From: Imperialibacter sp965651695
Lineage (GTDB): Bacteria > Bacteroidota > Bacteroidia > Cytophagales > Cyclobacteriaceae
NCBI GenBank assembly: GCA_965651695.1
Contig: CBFGTI010000038.1
Location: forward strand, 1 to 36,552
DNA: 36,552 nucleotides
Reading direction: 5' to 3'
This document shows positions 1-8,940 of this stretch, one piece after another (within the stretch, counting starts at the first letter, position 1; each line of letters opens with the position of its first letter). A model generated the notes under the pieces. The model was given only the letters and a program-made list of their open reading frames with translations, was not told the origin of the DNA and did no database searches. The translations under genes and the position numbers were made by a program.

Positions 1-83
1 TCCTTTAGAAAAAAACGGGTAATTTTAGCTATTCCCGCTGGGATGTTCGTTTTATTATGAAATCAGCAAAGGAAGAGCAACGC

Positions 84-2267
84 ATGTCTAAAACCATTAT
101 AGTTTCTAATCGCCTGCCAGTAAAAATAAAAATTGAAAAAGACGGACTAAAAGTAAAACCAAGTGAAGGAGGCCTTGCCACAGGCCTTGGGTCCATTTAC
201 AAAAAAGGTAACAATATATGGCTGGGATGGCCCGGCCTCGCTGTTAAAAAAGAAGCGGAAAAGGAGAAAATAACTGCGCAGCTAAAAAAGGAAAACATGA
301 TGCCGGTTTTCCTTACGCAATCAGAGATAGAGGACTTCTACGAAGGATTCAGCAACGAAACCCTCTGGCCAAACTTTCACTATTTCAACCAATATGTGGT
401 TTACAATACACACCTCTGGAAGGCTTACCAGAAAGTAAATAGGAAATTTGCTAAAGAAATTGAGAAAATCGCCGAGCCGGACGACCTCATCTGGATTCAC
501 GATTACCAGCTGCTACTACTGCCAGAAATGGTAAGAGAGCACTTCCCACGGATCGGCATCGGCTTCTTTCTCCACATCCCGTTCCCTTCTTACGAATCGT
601 TTCGACTGCTGCCCTGGCGACGCGAAATCTTGCTGGGCATGCTCGGCGCCGATTTCCTGGGCTTCCATACCTTCGACGATATGCGGCATTTTCTCTCCTC
701 AGTAAACAGACTTGCGGGGATTGGAAACTCCAACGGCAAGCTCACGGTAAACAACCGGGTAGTGATGGCCGACGCCCTGCCAATGGGGATTGACTACGAC
801 AAATTTGCAAAAGAGGCCTCCAGCCCCGAGACACTGGCAAAAGAGGTCAGGTTCAGGACGTCGCTCGGTGAGGTAAAGGTAATCCTTTCCATCGACCGGC
901 TCGACTACTCCAAAGGTATCCCTCAGCGATTGCGGGCTTTTGAGCAGTTTCTTGAAAAATACCCCGAATGGCGGGAAAAAGTGTCTATCGTGATGATAGT
1001 GGTGCCTTCGCGCGATCAAGTTGAAATGTACAAACAGCTGAAAGAGGAAATAGATGAACTTGTTGGCCGCATTAATGGGCGCTTCAGCAGGCTTGTGTGG
1101 ACGCCGATCCATTATTTCTACCGTTCCTTTGAACTTTCGTCACTGTCGGCATTTTACCGCATGGCTAGTGTAGCCCTGGTAACGCCCATGCGCGACGGCA
1201 TGAACCTCGTTTGCAAGGAGTTTATAGCCAGTAAACTTGACAAAAAGGGAGTGCTCATTCTTAGCGAAATGGCCGGGTCTTCCAAAGAATTATCAGACGC
1301 CATTCTCATCAACCCTAACGACGTGGAGGAGATGGTAGATGCCTTGAATGAGGCCCTGACTATGGCAGAAGAGGACCAAATTGCCCGCATGGCTATTATG
1401 CAGCGTTCGCTGAAACGATACAACATCCACCACTGGGTAAAGCTATTTTTCGACCGGCTAACACTGGTGAAAGAAGAGCAGAAAAGCCTGGAAACCAAGC
1501 TGCTCGACCGTGAAACACAGGCAAGGATGTTGAGCGACTACAAGCGAGCCCAAAACCGGCTGATTTTTCTGGACTACGACGGAACGCTGGTGGGTTTCTC
1601 TGGCAATCCCCAGCACTCCAAACCCGATGAAGAGCTGCTCAACGTCCTCCGGCAGATTACCAACAACAAGAAAAACAGGGTGGTTATCATAAGCGGCCGC
1701 GACAGACATACGCTCGAAAAATGGATGGACGGCCTGAAAATTGATTTCATTACGGAGCACGGGTCCTGGCTCAAGGAACATGAAGACGAATGGAGACTTA
1801 TTGCCAACATGGACGGCGCATGGAAAAAGGCTATTATGGAGGTGATGGAGTATTATGTAAACCGGACGCCGGGCTCATTTGTGGAAGAAAAGGAATTTTC
1901 GCTGGTATGGCACTACAGAAAAGTAGAAACTGGGTTGGGTGAAATGCGAACAAGGGAACTTACCAGCCACCTGCACTACACCACAGGAAACATGCCCCTC
2001 AATGTGCTGGAGGGAAATATGGTGGTGGAAGTAAAAAACGCTGAGATAAACAAAGGGCGTGCGGCCACAGTGTGGATGGAAAAGTTTCCTCACGACTTCT
2101 TGCTTGCAGTGGGCGACGACATGACAGACGAAGACACATTTAAAAGTATGCCCGAAGAAGCTTATTCGGTTAAAGTGGGAAGCAACTACTCAGCAGCAAA
2201 ATACAGCCTTCCTACTTATCATGATGTGAGGAGCCTGCTGCTGAAACTCGCGGAAGCAGACAAATAG
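84..2267 (+). CDS. Bifunctional trehalose-6-phosphate synthase / trehalose-6-phosphate phosphatase
   Basis: Makes trehalose from UDP-glucose and glucose-6-phosphate in two steps: a GT20 synthase domain forms trehalose-6-phosphate and a HAD phosphatase domain removes the phosphate. Numbering from the ATG at 84, the N-terminus SNRLPVKI and the downstream GGLATGLGS loop are GT20 signatures, and DRLDYSKG (271-278) is the conserved sugar-nucleotide-binding segment. The phosphatase half starts with DYDGT (D497, D499 as nucleophile and acid) and ends with the metal-binding GDDMTDED (677-684). About 727 residues is normal for the fused enzyme. An ATG at 57 adds nine residues, but 84 is preferred because family homology begins right after it and a GGAAGAG stretch precedes it. 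Trehalose is a compatible solute and stress protectant, which fits the osmotic genes that follow. The fusion is common in Bacteroidetes. Confidence 0.95.
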   Translation: MSKTIIVSNRLPVKIKIEKDGLKVKPSEGGLATGLGSIYKKGNNIWLGWPGLAVKKEAEKEKITAQLKKENMMPVFLTQSEIEDFYEGFSNETLWPNFHYFNQYVVYNTHLWKAYQKVNRKFAKEIEKIAEPDDLIWIHDYQLLLLPEMVREHFPRIGIGFFLHIPFPSYESFRLLPWRREILLGMLGADFLGFHTFDDMRHFLSSVNRLAGIGNSNGKLTVNNRVVMADALPMGIDYDKFAKEASSPETLAKEVRFRTSLGEVKVILSIDRLDYSKGIPQRLRAFEQFLEKYPEWREKVSIVMIVVPSRDQVEMYKQLKEEIDELVGRINGRFSRLVWTPIHYFYRSFELSSLSAFYRMASVALVTPMRDGMNLVCKEFIASKLDKKGVLILSEMAGSSKELSDAILINPNDVEEMVDALNEALTMAEEDQIARMAIMQRSLKRYNIHHWVKLFFDRLTLVKEEQKSLETKLLDRETQARMLSDYKRAQNRLIFLDYDGTLVGFSGNPQHSKPDEELLNVLRQITNNKKNRVVIISGRDRHTLEKWMDGLKIDFITEHGSWLKEHEDEWRLIANMDGAWKKAIMEVMEYYVNRTPGSFVEEKEFSLVWHYRKVETGLGEMRTRELTSHLHYTTGNMPLNVLEGNMVVEVKNAEINKGRAATVWMEKFPHDFLLAVGDDMTDEDTFKSMPEEAYSVKVGSNYSAAKYSLPTYHDVRSLLLKLAEADK

Positions 2268-2288
2268 CAGTTATTTATCTGTTGCGTT

Positions 2289-2325
2289 AAAAAGCCTGAT
2301 CGTTTCACCAACGGTCAGGCTTTTT
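2289..2325. terminator. Bidirectional intrinsic terminator
   Basis: A-tract plus stem AAAAAGCCTGA (2289-2299) pairs with TCAGGCTTTTT (2315-2325). The stem continues through a T-G wobble and CGTT/AACG to a 5-base loop (2305-2309), giving about 16 pairs. A-run on one side and T-run on the other suit termination of both convergent genes, trehalose synthase (+) and GH15 (-). Confidence 0.9.
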
Positions 2326-2338
2326 AGCAAAATTTAAG

Positions 2339-4120
2339 TCAGAAGAAATTCGGGTTGTCGAGCTTTCGGGCTATACGGTTGGCTGCGTTTATCAACCCTA
2401 CATGGCTGTAGGCCTGCGGGAAGTTCCCCCACATGCTGCCGTCGTGCTCATCTACATCTTCGCTCAAAAGCCCCACGTGATTAGAAAACTTGATTATTTC
2501 TTCAAATGTCTTCACTGCTTCGTCAAGTCTGTCTACACACGCCAGCGCCTCTACATACCAGAAGGCGCAAATAAGAAAAGTGGTTTCGGGGCTGCCAAAG
2601 TCGTCGGGGTGTTTATAGCGGTAAAACAAACCACCGTTTGCTTTAAGCTCCTTTTCCAATGCCTCCAAATGGTCGCGAGACCGTTCCCTGTCATCGCCAA
2701 AGTACTTCATCATTATCAACTGCAGCGTGCTGGCGTCCATGCGGTCGGTGCCAATAGCCTGGGCGTATCCTTTTTTTGCCGGCACATAGCATTCCTCAAT
2801 TTTACCTGCTGATATCCTCATCAGATGTTTCGCTTTTGCCAGCATGTGCTCGTCGCCATAGTGCTTCGCTATTTTGGCTGCAGATGCACTGCCGGCCCAA
2901 TGAAACAAATAGGTAAAGCAGTGGTACTGTGCAAAATTCCGGAATTCCCATAACCCCGCATCTGGCTCGTCCATCGTTTTCTCAATCATTTCGAGCGAGC
3001 GGTACACAAGCTTCAGCGTGTCGGAACGCTCTTTGCCGATAAAACGGCGATCGGTATACAGAGGAAGCAGCGACACCAGCACCTGACCATACACATCGTT
3101 TTGCTTATGAGTATAGGCTTGATTTCCTATCCGCACGGGACCATTTCCCTGGTAGCCTTTCAGGTCGAGGATTTGCTCTTCGAGCGACGACCTGTCACTT
3201 ATTCCGTACAAGGGCTGCATTCGGCCCGCCTGCGTGGAGCTTGTATTTACTATATACTGAAAATAGCGTTCCAGCTCCTCAAAGTGGCCGATGCTATTGA
3301 AGGCGTTGAGGGTATAATAGGTGTCTCGCATCCAGCAAAACCGGTAGTCCCAGTTACGGCCTGAGCCCGGCGACTCGGGCAGGCTGGTAGTAGAGGCCGC
3401 CACAATCGCTCCCGTGTCTTCAAACTGGTGTATTTTCAGCGCAAGAGCCGATCGGATTACCTCTGCCTGGTAAAAATTATGAATGGAAGTGCTTTTGACC
3501 CACAAACGCCAGTAGCTCACGGTCTTGTTCAGAAAAGACTCCACTGTTTCTACGAGGCTTGCCTCCAGTGGAGGTCCATAAGTTAACACCAGGTACTTCA
3601 CGTCGTGCAGCACAAAATAATCGTCTTCCATTATGTAGGTAAGCGGGATGTTGGTGGTGAGCCTTATGTTGCCTTCGAGGCCGAGGTAGCGAATATGATT
3701 ACTCCCCTGGCTTTCATTGGCATCAATCTGGCCATAGTCCCCTTTTGGTTCGCACTCAACTCTTATTCGTGGATTTCCCTTTAGTGGCTCAATTTTACGG
3801 ATAAGCATCAACGGCTTGTAGTAGCGGTCGTACTGAAAGAAGCGCGGAGCAAAATCAGTTACTTTGTATTGTCCGTCTCCGCAGGTTATCTCTGTGCAGA
3901 GCACGTTGGTATTTTCGATGTAATATTGATTACTCACCGACTGGTCTTCAGCTGGTGTGATCGAAAACTCACCGCCTTCTCCCTTATCGATCAGGCCACC
4001 AAAAATAAAGCCCGAATCGAATTTGGGCCAGCACATCCACGCAACATTTGTATCTTTCCCTATGTGGGCCGTAAAGGCGCAGTTGCCTATTACCCCAAAA
4101 TCATAAGTGTGTCGTTTCAT
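2339..4120 (-). CDS. GH15 family glycoside hydrolase (glucoamylase / trehalase-like)
   Basis: A 593-residue cytoplasmic enzyme of glycoside hydrolase family 15, which hydrolyses alpha-glucosides such as maltodextrins; some bacterial members act as trehalases. Visible landmarks are the N-terminal IGNCAFTAHI and AWMCWPKFDS (beta-sandwich domain), NWDYRFCWMRD (256-266) at the start of the alpha/alpha barrel, GLWEFR (389-394) with E392 as the likely general acid, and near the C-terminus a LLSEDVDEHDG...GNFPQAYSH segment that carries the second carboxylate and the usual GH15 ending. No signal peptide is seen. It faces the trehalose synthase gene across a shared terminator and is divergent from the OpuC-type operon. 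I infer a role in trehalose or glycogen turnover. Substrate cannot be assigned from sequence. Confidence 0.88.
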   Translation of the reverse strand: MKRHTYDFGVIGNCAFTAHIGKDTNVAWMCWPKFDSGFIFGGLIDKGEGGEFSITPAEDQSVSNQYYIENTNVLCTEITCGDGQYKVTDFAPRFFQYDRYYKPLMLIRKIEPLKGNPRIRVECEPKGDYGQIDANESQGSNHIRYLGLEGNIRLTTNIPLTYIMEDDYFVLHDVKYLVLTYGPPLEASLVETVESFLNKTVSYWRLWVKSTSIHNFYQAEVIRSALALKIHQFEDTGAIVAASTTSLPESPGSGRNWDYRFCWMRDTYYTLNAFNSIGHFEELERYFQYIVNTSSTQAGRMQPLYGISDRSSLEEQILDLKGYQGNGPVRIGNQAYTHKQNDVYGQVLVSLLPLYTDRRFIGKERSDTLKLVYRSLEMIEKTMDEPDAGLWEFRNFAQYHCFTYLFHWAGSASAAKIAKHYGDEHMLAKAKHLMRISAGKIEECYVPAKKGYAQAIGTDRMDASTLQLIMMKYFGDDRERSRDHLEALEKELKANGGLFYRYKHPDDFGSPETTFLICAFWYVEALACVDRLDEAVKTFEEIIKFSNHVGLLSEDVDEHDGSMWGNFPQAYSHVGLINAANRIARKLDNPNFF

Positions 4121-4137
4121 CCATTGTTTAAGTTAGC

Positions 4138-4149
4138 ACCCGATCGGGT
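4138..4149. promoter_or_regulatory. 12-bp palindrome in divergent promoter region
   Basis: ACCCGATCGGGT is a perfect palindrome 18 bases upstream of the GH15 start codon, in the 117-base region divergent with the compatible-solute transporter operon. It is well placed for a dimeric repressor or activator. No binding protein is identifiable. Confidence 0.4.
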
Positions 4150-4237
4150 TTAAAAAAGGCATATTTTACCCAAAGAACCAAACCGGCATTGTATTCACTG
4201 TTTTATAGTCTATTTTAACCACGGCCAGTCTTTTTTT

Positions 4238-5203
4238 ATGATCAGGTTTCAAAACATCTGCAAGTACTTCCAGGGGCGCAAGGTAATCGACGATCTCACT
4301 TTTTCGGTAGAGGAGGGAGAAACGCTCGTATTGCTGGGCAAAAGCGGGTCGGGCAAAACCACCATGTTGAAGATGATCAACCGGCTGGTGACGCCCGACA
4401 GGGGGTCGATTTTTTTTAAAAACACCAACATAATGGATATAAAAGTCCAATTGCTGCGGCGCGACATCGGGTACGTGTTCCAGGCTATTGGCCTTTTTCC
4501 ACACATGACGGTGGCCGAAAACATAGCGGTAGTTCCACGCCTGCTTGGTTGGCAGCCCGCTCGCATAGCCGCGCAAGTCGACAACCTCCTGGCCCGGATG
4601 GCTTTGCCTGGCGAATTTTATTCCCGGTATCCGCACGAGCTTAGCGGAGGCCAGCAACAGCGGGTGGGGATTGCCCGGGCGCTTGCAGGGGAGCCTTCGC
4701 TCCTGTTGATGGACGAGCCGTTTGGCGCCCTCGACCCCATTGTGAGAAAGGACCTTCAAAATGATTTTTTAAAGCTTGCTGTTTATAATGGCCTTACCAA
4801 AATTATTGTGACACACGACGTAAAAGAGGCGTTTGCCCTGGGCGACCGGATTGCGATCATCGACAATGGCCGTCTCATCCAGCCAGACTCCCCCCGTCGC
4901 CTCCTGCAAACGTCTAACACGCTGGTAAACGACTTTTTGGGAGAAGAGGTGCTGTCGCTAAAACTTTCTCAGGTTAGCGTAAAAGAGCTACTGCCCTATA
5001 TTTCAGTGTCGCTCGATGGATCGGGTAACGCAGAAACTGTATCCATTGAAGACAAACCGCTGCTGCGGATCTTCGCAAATCCCGGCAACGCCGGCAGACA
5101 AATACACCTTATTGACGGCGACAGCTCCGTGGGTTATGTGAAACCGGTTGACCTGCAAATCGCTTATTTAAAATTTGACCAACAGCAGCAAGCGTATGAT
5201 TGA
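4238..5203 (+). CDS. Glycine betaine/choline-type ABC transporter, ATP-binding subunit (OpuCA/OpuBA-like)
   Basis: ATPase that powers import of quaternary-ammonium compatible solutes. All ABC motifs are present: Walker A GKSGSGKT (34-41), Q-loop at Q82, signature LSGGQQQR (135-142), Walker B LLLMDEPF (156-162, catalytic E160) and switch H193. The sequence around ALDPIVRKDLQ and THDVKEAFALGDRI is typical of the proline/glycine betaine (OpuCA/ProV) branch. After about residue 215 there is a roughly 105-residue tail. It occupies the place of the CBS pair found in osmoregulated OpuA/OpuC ATPases but is short, so at most a degenerate or single CBS-like unit. The next gene overlaps by 8 bases, so the two subunits are translationally coupled. 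Confidence 0.93.
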   Translation: MIRFQNICKYFQGRKVIDDLTFSVEEGETLVLLGKSGSGKTTMLKMINRLVTPDRGSIFFKNTNIMDIKVQLLRRDIGYVFQAIGLFPHMTVAENIAVVPRLLGWQPARIAAQVDNLLARMALPGEFYSRYPHELSGGQQQRVGIARALAGEPSLLLMDEPFGALDPIVRKDLQNDFLKLAVYNGLTKIIVTHDVKEAFALGDRIAIIDNGRLIQPDSPRRLLQTSNTLVNDFLGEEVLSLKLSQVSVKELLPYISVSLDGSGNAETVSIEDKPLLRIFANPGNAGRQIHLIDGDSSVGYVKPVDLQIAYLKFDQQQQAYD

Positions 5204-6761
5204 ATTTGTACGGGATAACTACAATGAGATTCTGCATCAGACCGCCGAACATCTTTGGCTTTCGGGTATCTCCATTCTGCTATCGGGCACCGCAGGCATA
5301 CTGGTGGGGGTTGCCTTAACAAGGCGTCAGAAGCTGGCTGCTCCCGTCATCGGCCTCGCAGGTGTTTTGCAGACTATTCCCAGCCTCGCCATGCTCGGAC
5401 TTTTTATCCCATTGCTGGGCATAGGCAAACCTCCGGCCATTGTAGCCCTGTTTCTTTATGGGCTGCTTCCCATTATCAGAAACACCTACACAGGCATTAC
5501 AAATGTAAATCTGCACGTAAAAGAGGCCGCATTGGCCATGGGAATGACCGATCTGCAGTTGCTACGAAAAATTGAACTTCCGCTGGCGCTGCCAGTAATT
5601 TTTGCCGGCGTGCGCACAGCCACGGTGATCAACGTAGGTGTGGCCACGCTTTGTGCGCTTATAGGAGCCGGAGGACTGGGCGAGTTTATTTTCAGGGGGA
5701 TCACACTTAACCACATGCCGATGATTATGGCTGGGGCAGTGCCTGCCTCGCTGCTGGCGATTGCCCTCGATTATTCACTGGCCTTTGTTGAGAAGGATGT
5801 ACGGAAGAGGGCGAAACACTTTATTACTGTTGTAATGGTTGCTATTGCTATTCCTGCCGTTATTCACTTCACAAATGACCAATCCTCCGGTGAAAAAGCC
5901 CTGGTTGCAGGTTTCAATGCCGAATTTATGAACAGGGAAGACGGCTGGCCGGGACTGCAGGAGGCTTATGGGCTGGAGCTTGCCACAGTTGAGCTGGAAA
6001 TAACCCTGATGTATGAGGCCTTGAAAAACAATGAGGTGGACGTGATAGCAGGTTTTACCACGGACGGCAGAATTGACACCTACGATCTGAAGGTGCTGGA
6101 AGACGACAGGGGGTATTTTCCCCCGTATTATGCAGTGCCAATTGTAAACCAAAGCTCCCTTGAGCAGTTTCCGCTTATTAAAGCCCCCCTACTTGCCCTC
6201 GAAGGCAAGATTTCGGAAAAATTGATAGCCGGTCTCAATCTGATGGTGGACAGCCAGCTGCTGACGATCGCAGAAGCAGCCGATAGCCTGCTTTCCTATT
6301 TTAAAATACCCGCTCGCCACACTACCACGCGAAACGGAAAGAAACTGGTTGTCGGATCAAAAGCGTTTACAGAAAACTACATTCTCGCCACCTTCCTGAG
6401 TCGCTACCTTGAAAAAACAACACCCTACTCCACCGATCTTAAACTTGGCTTTGGTGGCACCAAACTTCTTTTTGATGCCTTGAGAGAGGGTTCGATAGCG
6501 GTTTATCCTGAATATACCGGCACCGCCTGGCTGGTATTTGCAAAACCCAGTCCTCAGCAAATTGAAACATTGAAGTATGCCCCGGATCGTATTTTTCATG
6601 AAGCGAACAAAGTGTTGACGACCCAATTTGGTGTAGTAATGTTTCCGTCCATCGGGTTTAATAACACCACCGCTTTAATGATGAAAAACGACAAGGCGAA
6701 AAGCCTTAACATCAACACCATTACGGATTTAAAAAATTACCTTACTTCCCTTGAAGACTAA
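5196..6761 (+). CDS. Compatible-solute ABC transporter permease fused to a circularly permuted OpuCC-type substrate-binding domain
   Basis: A 521-residue membrane protein from the ATG at 5196, which lies inside the end of the ATPase gene; a TTG at 5175 is a weaker start. Residues about 1-205 form an OpuCB-like permease with the EAA loop EAALAMGM (110-117). A further hydrophobic segment (about 207-222) leads to a periplasmic binding domain. That domain is in unusual order. First comes what is normally the C-terminal half: GFNAEF (239), DGWPGLQEAYGL, VDVIAGFTTDGR, FPPYYAVPIV and the closing L.GKIS helix. Only then comes the normal N-terminal half: GSKAFTE (387-393), YPEYTGT (437-443) and GFNNTTAL (487), ending at NTITDLKNYL. 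In B. subtilis OpuCC the order is the reverse, and the break falls where the two halves normally join. Permease/binding-protein fusions are known; this order is the odd point. Confidence 0.9.
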   Translation: MIEFVRDNYNEILHQTAEHLWLSGISILLSGTAGILVGVALTRRQKLAAPVIGLAGVLQTIPSLAMLGLFIPLLGIGKPPAIVALFLYGLLPIIRNTYTGITNVNLHVKEAALAMGMTDLQLLRKIELPLALPVIFAGVRTATVINVGVATLCALIGAGGLGEFIFRGITLNHMPMIMAGAVPASLLAIALDYSLAFVEKDVRKRAKHFITVVMVAIAIPAVIHFTNDQSSGEKALVAGFNAEFMNREDGWPGLQEAYGLELATVELEITLMYEALKNNEVDVIAGFTTDGRIDTYDLKVLEDDRGYFPPYYAVPIVNQSSLEQFPLIKAPLLALEGKISEKLIAGLNLMVDSQLLTIAEAADSLLSYFKIPARHTTTRNGKKLVVGSKAFTENYILATFLSRYLEKTTPYSTDLKLGFGGTKLLFDALREGSIAVYPEYTGTAWLVFAKPSPQQIETLKYAPDRIFHEANKVLTTQFGVVMFPSIGFNNTTALMMKNDKAKSLNINTITDLKNYLTSLED

Positions 6762-6830
6762 GGGTATTAGTGATATTTTAACATCGGAAAATACTTTTTC
6801 GACTTTTCCAATCGACCTAACACTACCAAA

Positions 6831-7919
6831 GTGGCCATCAAAGACCAACAAAAGAGGCATCTCGTTATCGCTTTTCAAATTTTAGCAGGCTTTGTCATTT
6901 ACGGCGTTCTGGTTACGCTTCTTGTAGAGTTTGAAAACGACAGTATCCAAGCTTCCATTACTAATTACTCCAATGCGATATGGTACTCGATAGTAACGCT
7001 TACCACGGTAGGATATGGCGACCTCTATCCGGTTACCATTTATGGAAGAATTATCGGCTACATATTCCTGCTAATCAGCATGGGTATTTACGGTCTGCTT
7101 ATAGGACAATTCACCTCGCTTATGACAACAATTAAAGAAAACAAGAAGAATGGTTATAATGGCACCTCCTTCGAAGACCATGCGGTAATCATCGGCTGGA
7201 ATGAGTTCGGCAAAGCTGTTACCGATCAGCTGGTGGGAGTTGGCAAAAAAGTGGCCATTATTACCGATCAGTCAGGCGACATCGATCTGATCAAAGAAAA
7301 ATACAAATCAGAAAAAAGAAACGTATTTACACTTTTCACAGACTACACAAACTTCGATATGCTTTCAAAAGCAAATATTGAAGATTCGTCGATTGTGTTT
7401 ATCAACTTTGACGACGACACGCAAAAGCTGGTGTACATCCTCAATATGAAGAAGGTTTATCCAAGGCTGCATTTTGTAGTTACGCTCGAAAACGCCAATT
7501 TGAAAAACACGTTCATAAGTGCCGGCGTTACCAACACCATTTCAAAAAACGAAATTGCCTCCAAGCTACTGGCAAGCTACATGTTTGAACCTGAAGTGGC
7601 TGAATACAGCGAAGACATATTATCTTACGCTGAAGAAGACGGCGACAATGATATAAAACAGCTTATTGTAACGGAAAAAAATCCCTATTTAAACAAGCCG
7701 TATCAGGCCGTTTTTTATGATATAAAAAAACGTTTTAACTGCATCCTGATTGGCATTAGCAAATTCGAAAAAGGGGGGAAAAGGAGGCTGCTAAAAAACC
7801 CTACGGGAGAATTAAACATCGAGCTTGGCGACTACCTGATACTGCTACTGAACAAAAAATCTTATGAGGTGGTAAGCAAGGTGTTCCAAATAGAAGAAGG
7901 GGCTGTAAAAAAACTTTAA
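6831..7919 (+). CDS. Potassium channel with RCK (TrkA-N/TrkA-C) regulatory domain
   Basis: A two-transmembrane K+ channel of the MthK/GsuK type. TM1 is at about 11-33, the pore helix and selectivity filter TVGYGD at 59-64, and TM2 at about 72-98. The cytoplasmic RCK part starts at HAVIIGWNEFG (117-127, a Rossmann GxxxxG variant) and is followed by a TrkA-C domain in the last 90 residues. RCK domains gate the pore in response to ligands such as nucleotides or Ca2+. The only usable start is GTG at 6831: reading upstream in frame reaches a TGA at 6771 with no ATG. It follows the compatible-solute transporter by 69 bases and precedes a lipoprotein gene by 5. Probable role is K+ flux in osmotic adaptation. 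Confidence 0.92.
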   Translation: MAIKDQQKRHLVIAFQILAGFVIYGVLVTLLVEFENDSIQASITNYSNAIWYSIVTLTTVGYGDLYPVTIYGRIIGYIFLLISMGIYGLLIGQFTSLMTTIKENKKNGYNGTSFEDHAVIIGWNEFGKAVTDQLVGVGKKVAIITDQSGDIDLIKEKYKSEKRNVFTLFTDYTNFDMLSKANIEDSSIVFINFDDDTQKLVYILNMKKVYPRLHFVVTLENANLKNTFISAGVTNTISKNEIASKLLASYMFEPEVAEYSEDILSYAEEDGDNDIKQLIVTEKNPYLNKPYQAVFYDIKKRFNCILIGISKFEKGGKRRLLKNPTGELNIELGDYLILLLNKKSYEVVSKVFQIEEGAVKKL

Positions 7920-7924
7920 GCTCT

Positions 7925-8248
7925 ATGTCGAAAAAAATATCATTGCTTCTGATGCTGGCCGTTGTTGTGCTTGCTGCATGCGAAAACCGGGAAGCCAATC
8001 CTGACACTGGTCCCTCGATACGGGAAATTCATGAAGAGGGTGAATACCATTTTTCAGTAGTTGAAGCGGATGGCTGCGAATACCTGATGCTGATGATGGA
8101 CCGTAACCATCCCCACGAAGGGTTCGGCTTTATGGCCCATAAAGGCAACTGCCGAAACCCTCTACATATTTACAACCCGGAGGTTCCCAACCCGCCAAAG
8201 GAGTACCCCGACGGCGTAGTTATTGGCCGCCCGGTGAACAAAAAATAG
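7925..8248 (+). CDS. Small lipoprotein of unknown function
   Basis: A 107-residue protein with a lipoprotein signal peptide: basic MSKK, hydrophobic core, and lipobox LAAC with the acylated cysteine at C19. The mature part is about 88 residues, acidic to neutral, with CEYLMLMMDRNHPHEG, a second cysteine in KGNC and proline-rich C-terminal residues. The two mature cysteines might form a disulfide. I do not recognise a named family. It starts 5 bases after the K+ channel stop, so the two are very probably cotranscribed. It ends one base before the stop codon of the convergent GPP34 gene, leaving no room for a separate terminator. Confidence 0.8.
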   Translation: MSKKISLLLMLAVVVLAACENREANPDTGPSIREIHEEGEYHFSVVEADGCEYLMLMMDRNHPHEGFGFMAHKGNCRNPLHIYNPEVPNPPKEYPDGVVIGRPVNKK

Positions 8249-8249
8249 C

Positions 8250-8888
8250 TTAGATGCTTGCTATGTCTTCCCTAACTGCTTCGAGTGCATGTGCCATATC
8301 GGGCGACAGGCCTCCCGACTTGATGGAGTCTTTAGCGAACTTGATCGCATCAATCAGTTGATCTTTATCTCTGAATACCTCGTCCAAAATCTCGAGGCTG
8401 GCCATTAAGACCGCCAGCACAATAAACGCCGGTGTGGGTTTTACGCCTTTCAGCACAATAGCTTTCAGCGAATCCCTGATTTCTTTTTCAAATGAGTAGT
8501 TGGCGTTATCCATTCGCTCAGAAATCGGAATCCAAAGTAAACGAGTAGCTTCCCGCTTAAGTATACCCCTGCCAATAAGCAGGTCGATGCATAAGTCGTA
8601 AATGCCCGCTTTGAGGCTTTCGGCTATGCCGTTAGTTGTTGCAAGCACAGACTGCCCGCCCCCGCCTACTGCTGCCATCACCTGGTCGAGTACTTTGTTT
8701 CCGGCCGAGCTCGTATCAACCGCCGTCACCTTACCGCCGTCGAAAGAAAGTTTTTTCAAAAGGCACAACTCAAAAAGTGCGGCTGCTACCAGGGCCTTTA
8801 CAATCCCCTTCTCAGCATCAGATAAAAGTCTACCTTCCTCATCATCCAGGGCAATTAATAGTAATCCTTCTGCTAAACTTAATCTCAT
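8250..8888 (-). CDS. GPP34 (GOLPH3-like) domain protein
   Basis: A soluble, largely helical protein of 212 residues resembling the GPP34 family. The family is best known from the Golgi phosphoprotein GOLPH3, which binds phosphatidylinositol-4-phosphate; bacterial members exist with unclear function. Family-like features are the opening LSLAEGLLLIALDDEEG, a helix AALFELCLLKKLSF followed by a G-V hairpin, the RGILKRE turn, and the late LKAIVLKGVKPTPAFIVLAVLMA helix. The ATG at 8888 matches the usual family N-terminus; a TTG at 8915 would add nine unrelated residues. The gene is 52 bases downstream of nhaP on the same strand, so likely transcribed with it. Identification is by pattern only, so moderate confidence. 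Confidence 0.7.
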   Translation of the reverse strand: MRLSLAEGLLLIALDDEEGRLLSDAEKGIVKALVAAALFELCLLKKLSFDGGKVTAVDTSSAGNKVLDQVMAAVGGGGQSVLATTNGIAESLKAGIYDLCIDLLIGRGILKREATRLLWIPISERMDNANYSFEKEIRDSLKAIVLKGVKPTPAFIVLAVLMASLEILDEVFRDKDQLIDAIKFAKDSIKSGGLSPDMAHALEAVREDIASI

Positions 8889-8940
8889 TTTTGTATCTGG
8901 AATTATTTGTGACAATAATGATACAAAAAAATCAAAAAGC

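Noticed and set aside
5196..6761. Frameshift or assembly error as explanation for the reversed binding-domain order
   Set aside because: One uninterrupted frame encodes permease and both halves, and the halves together make exactly one complete domain with the break at its natural crossover.
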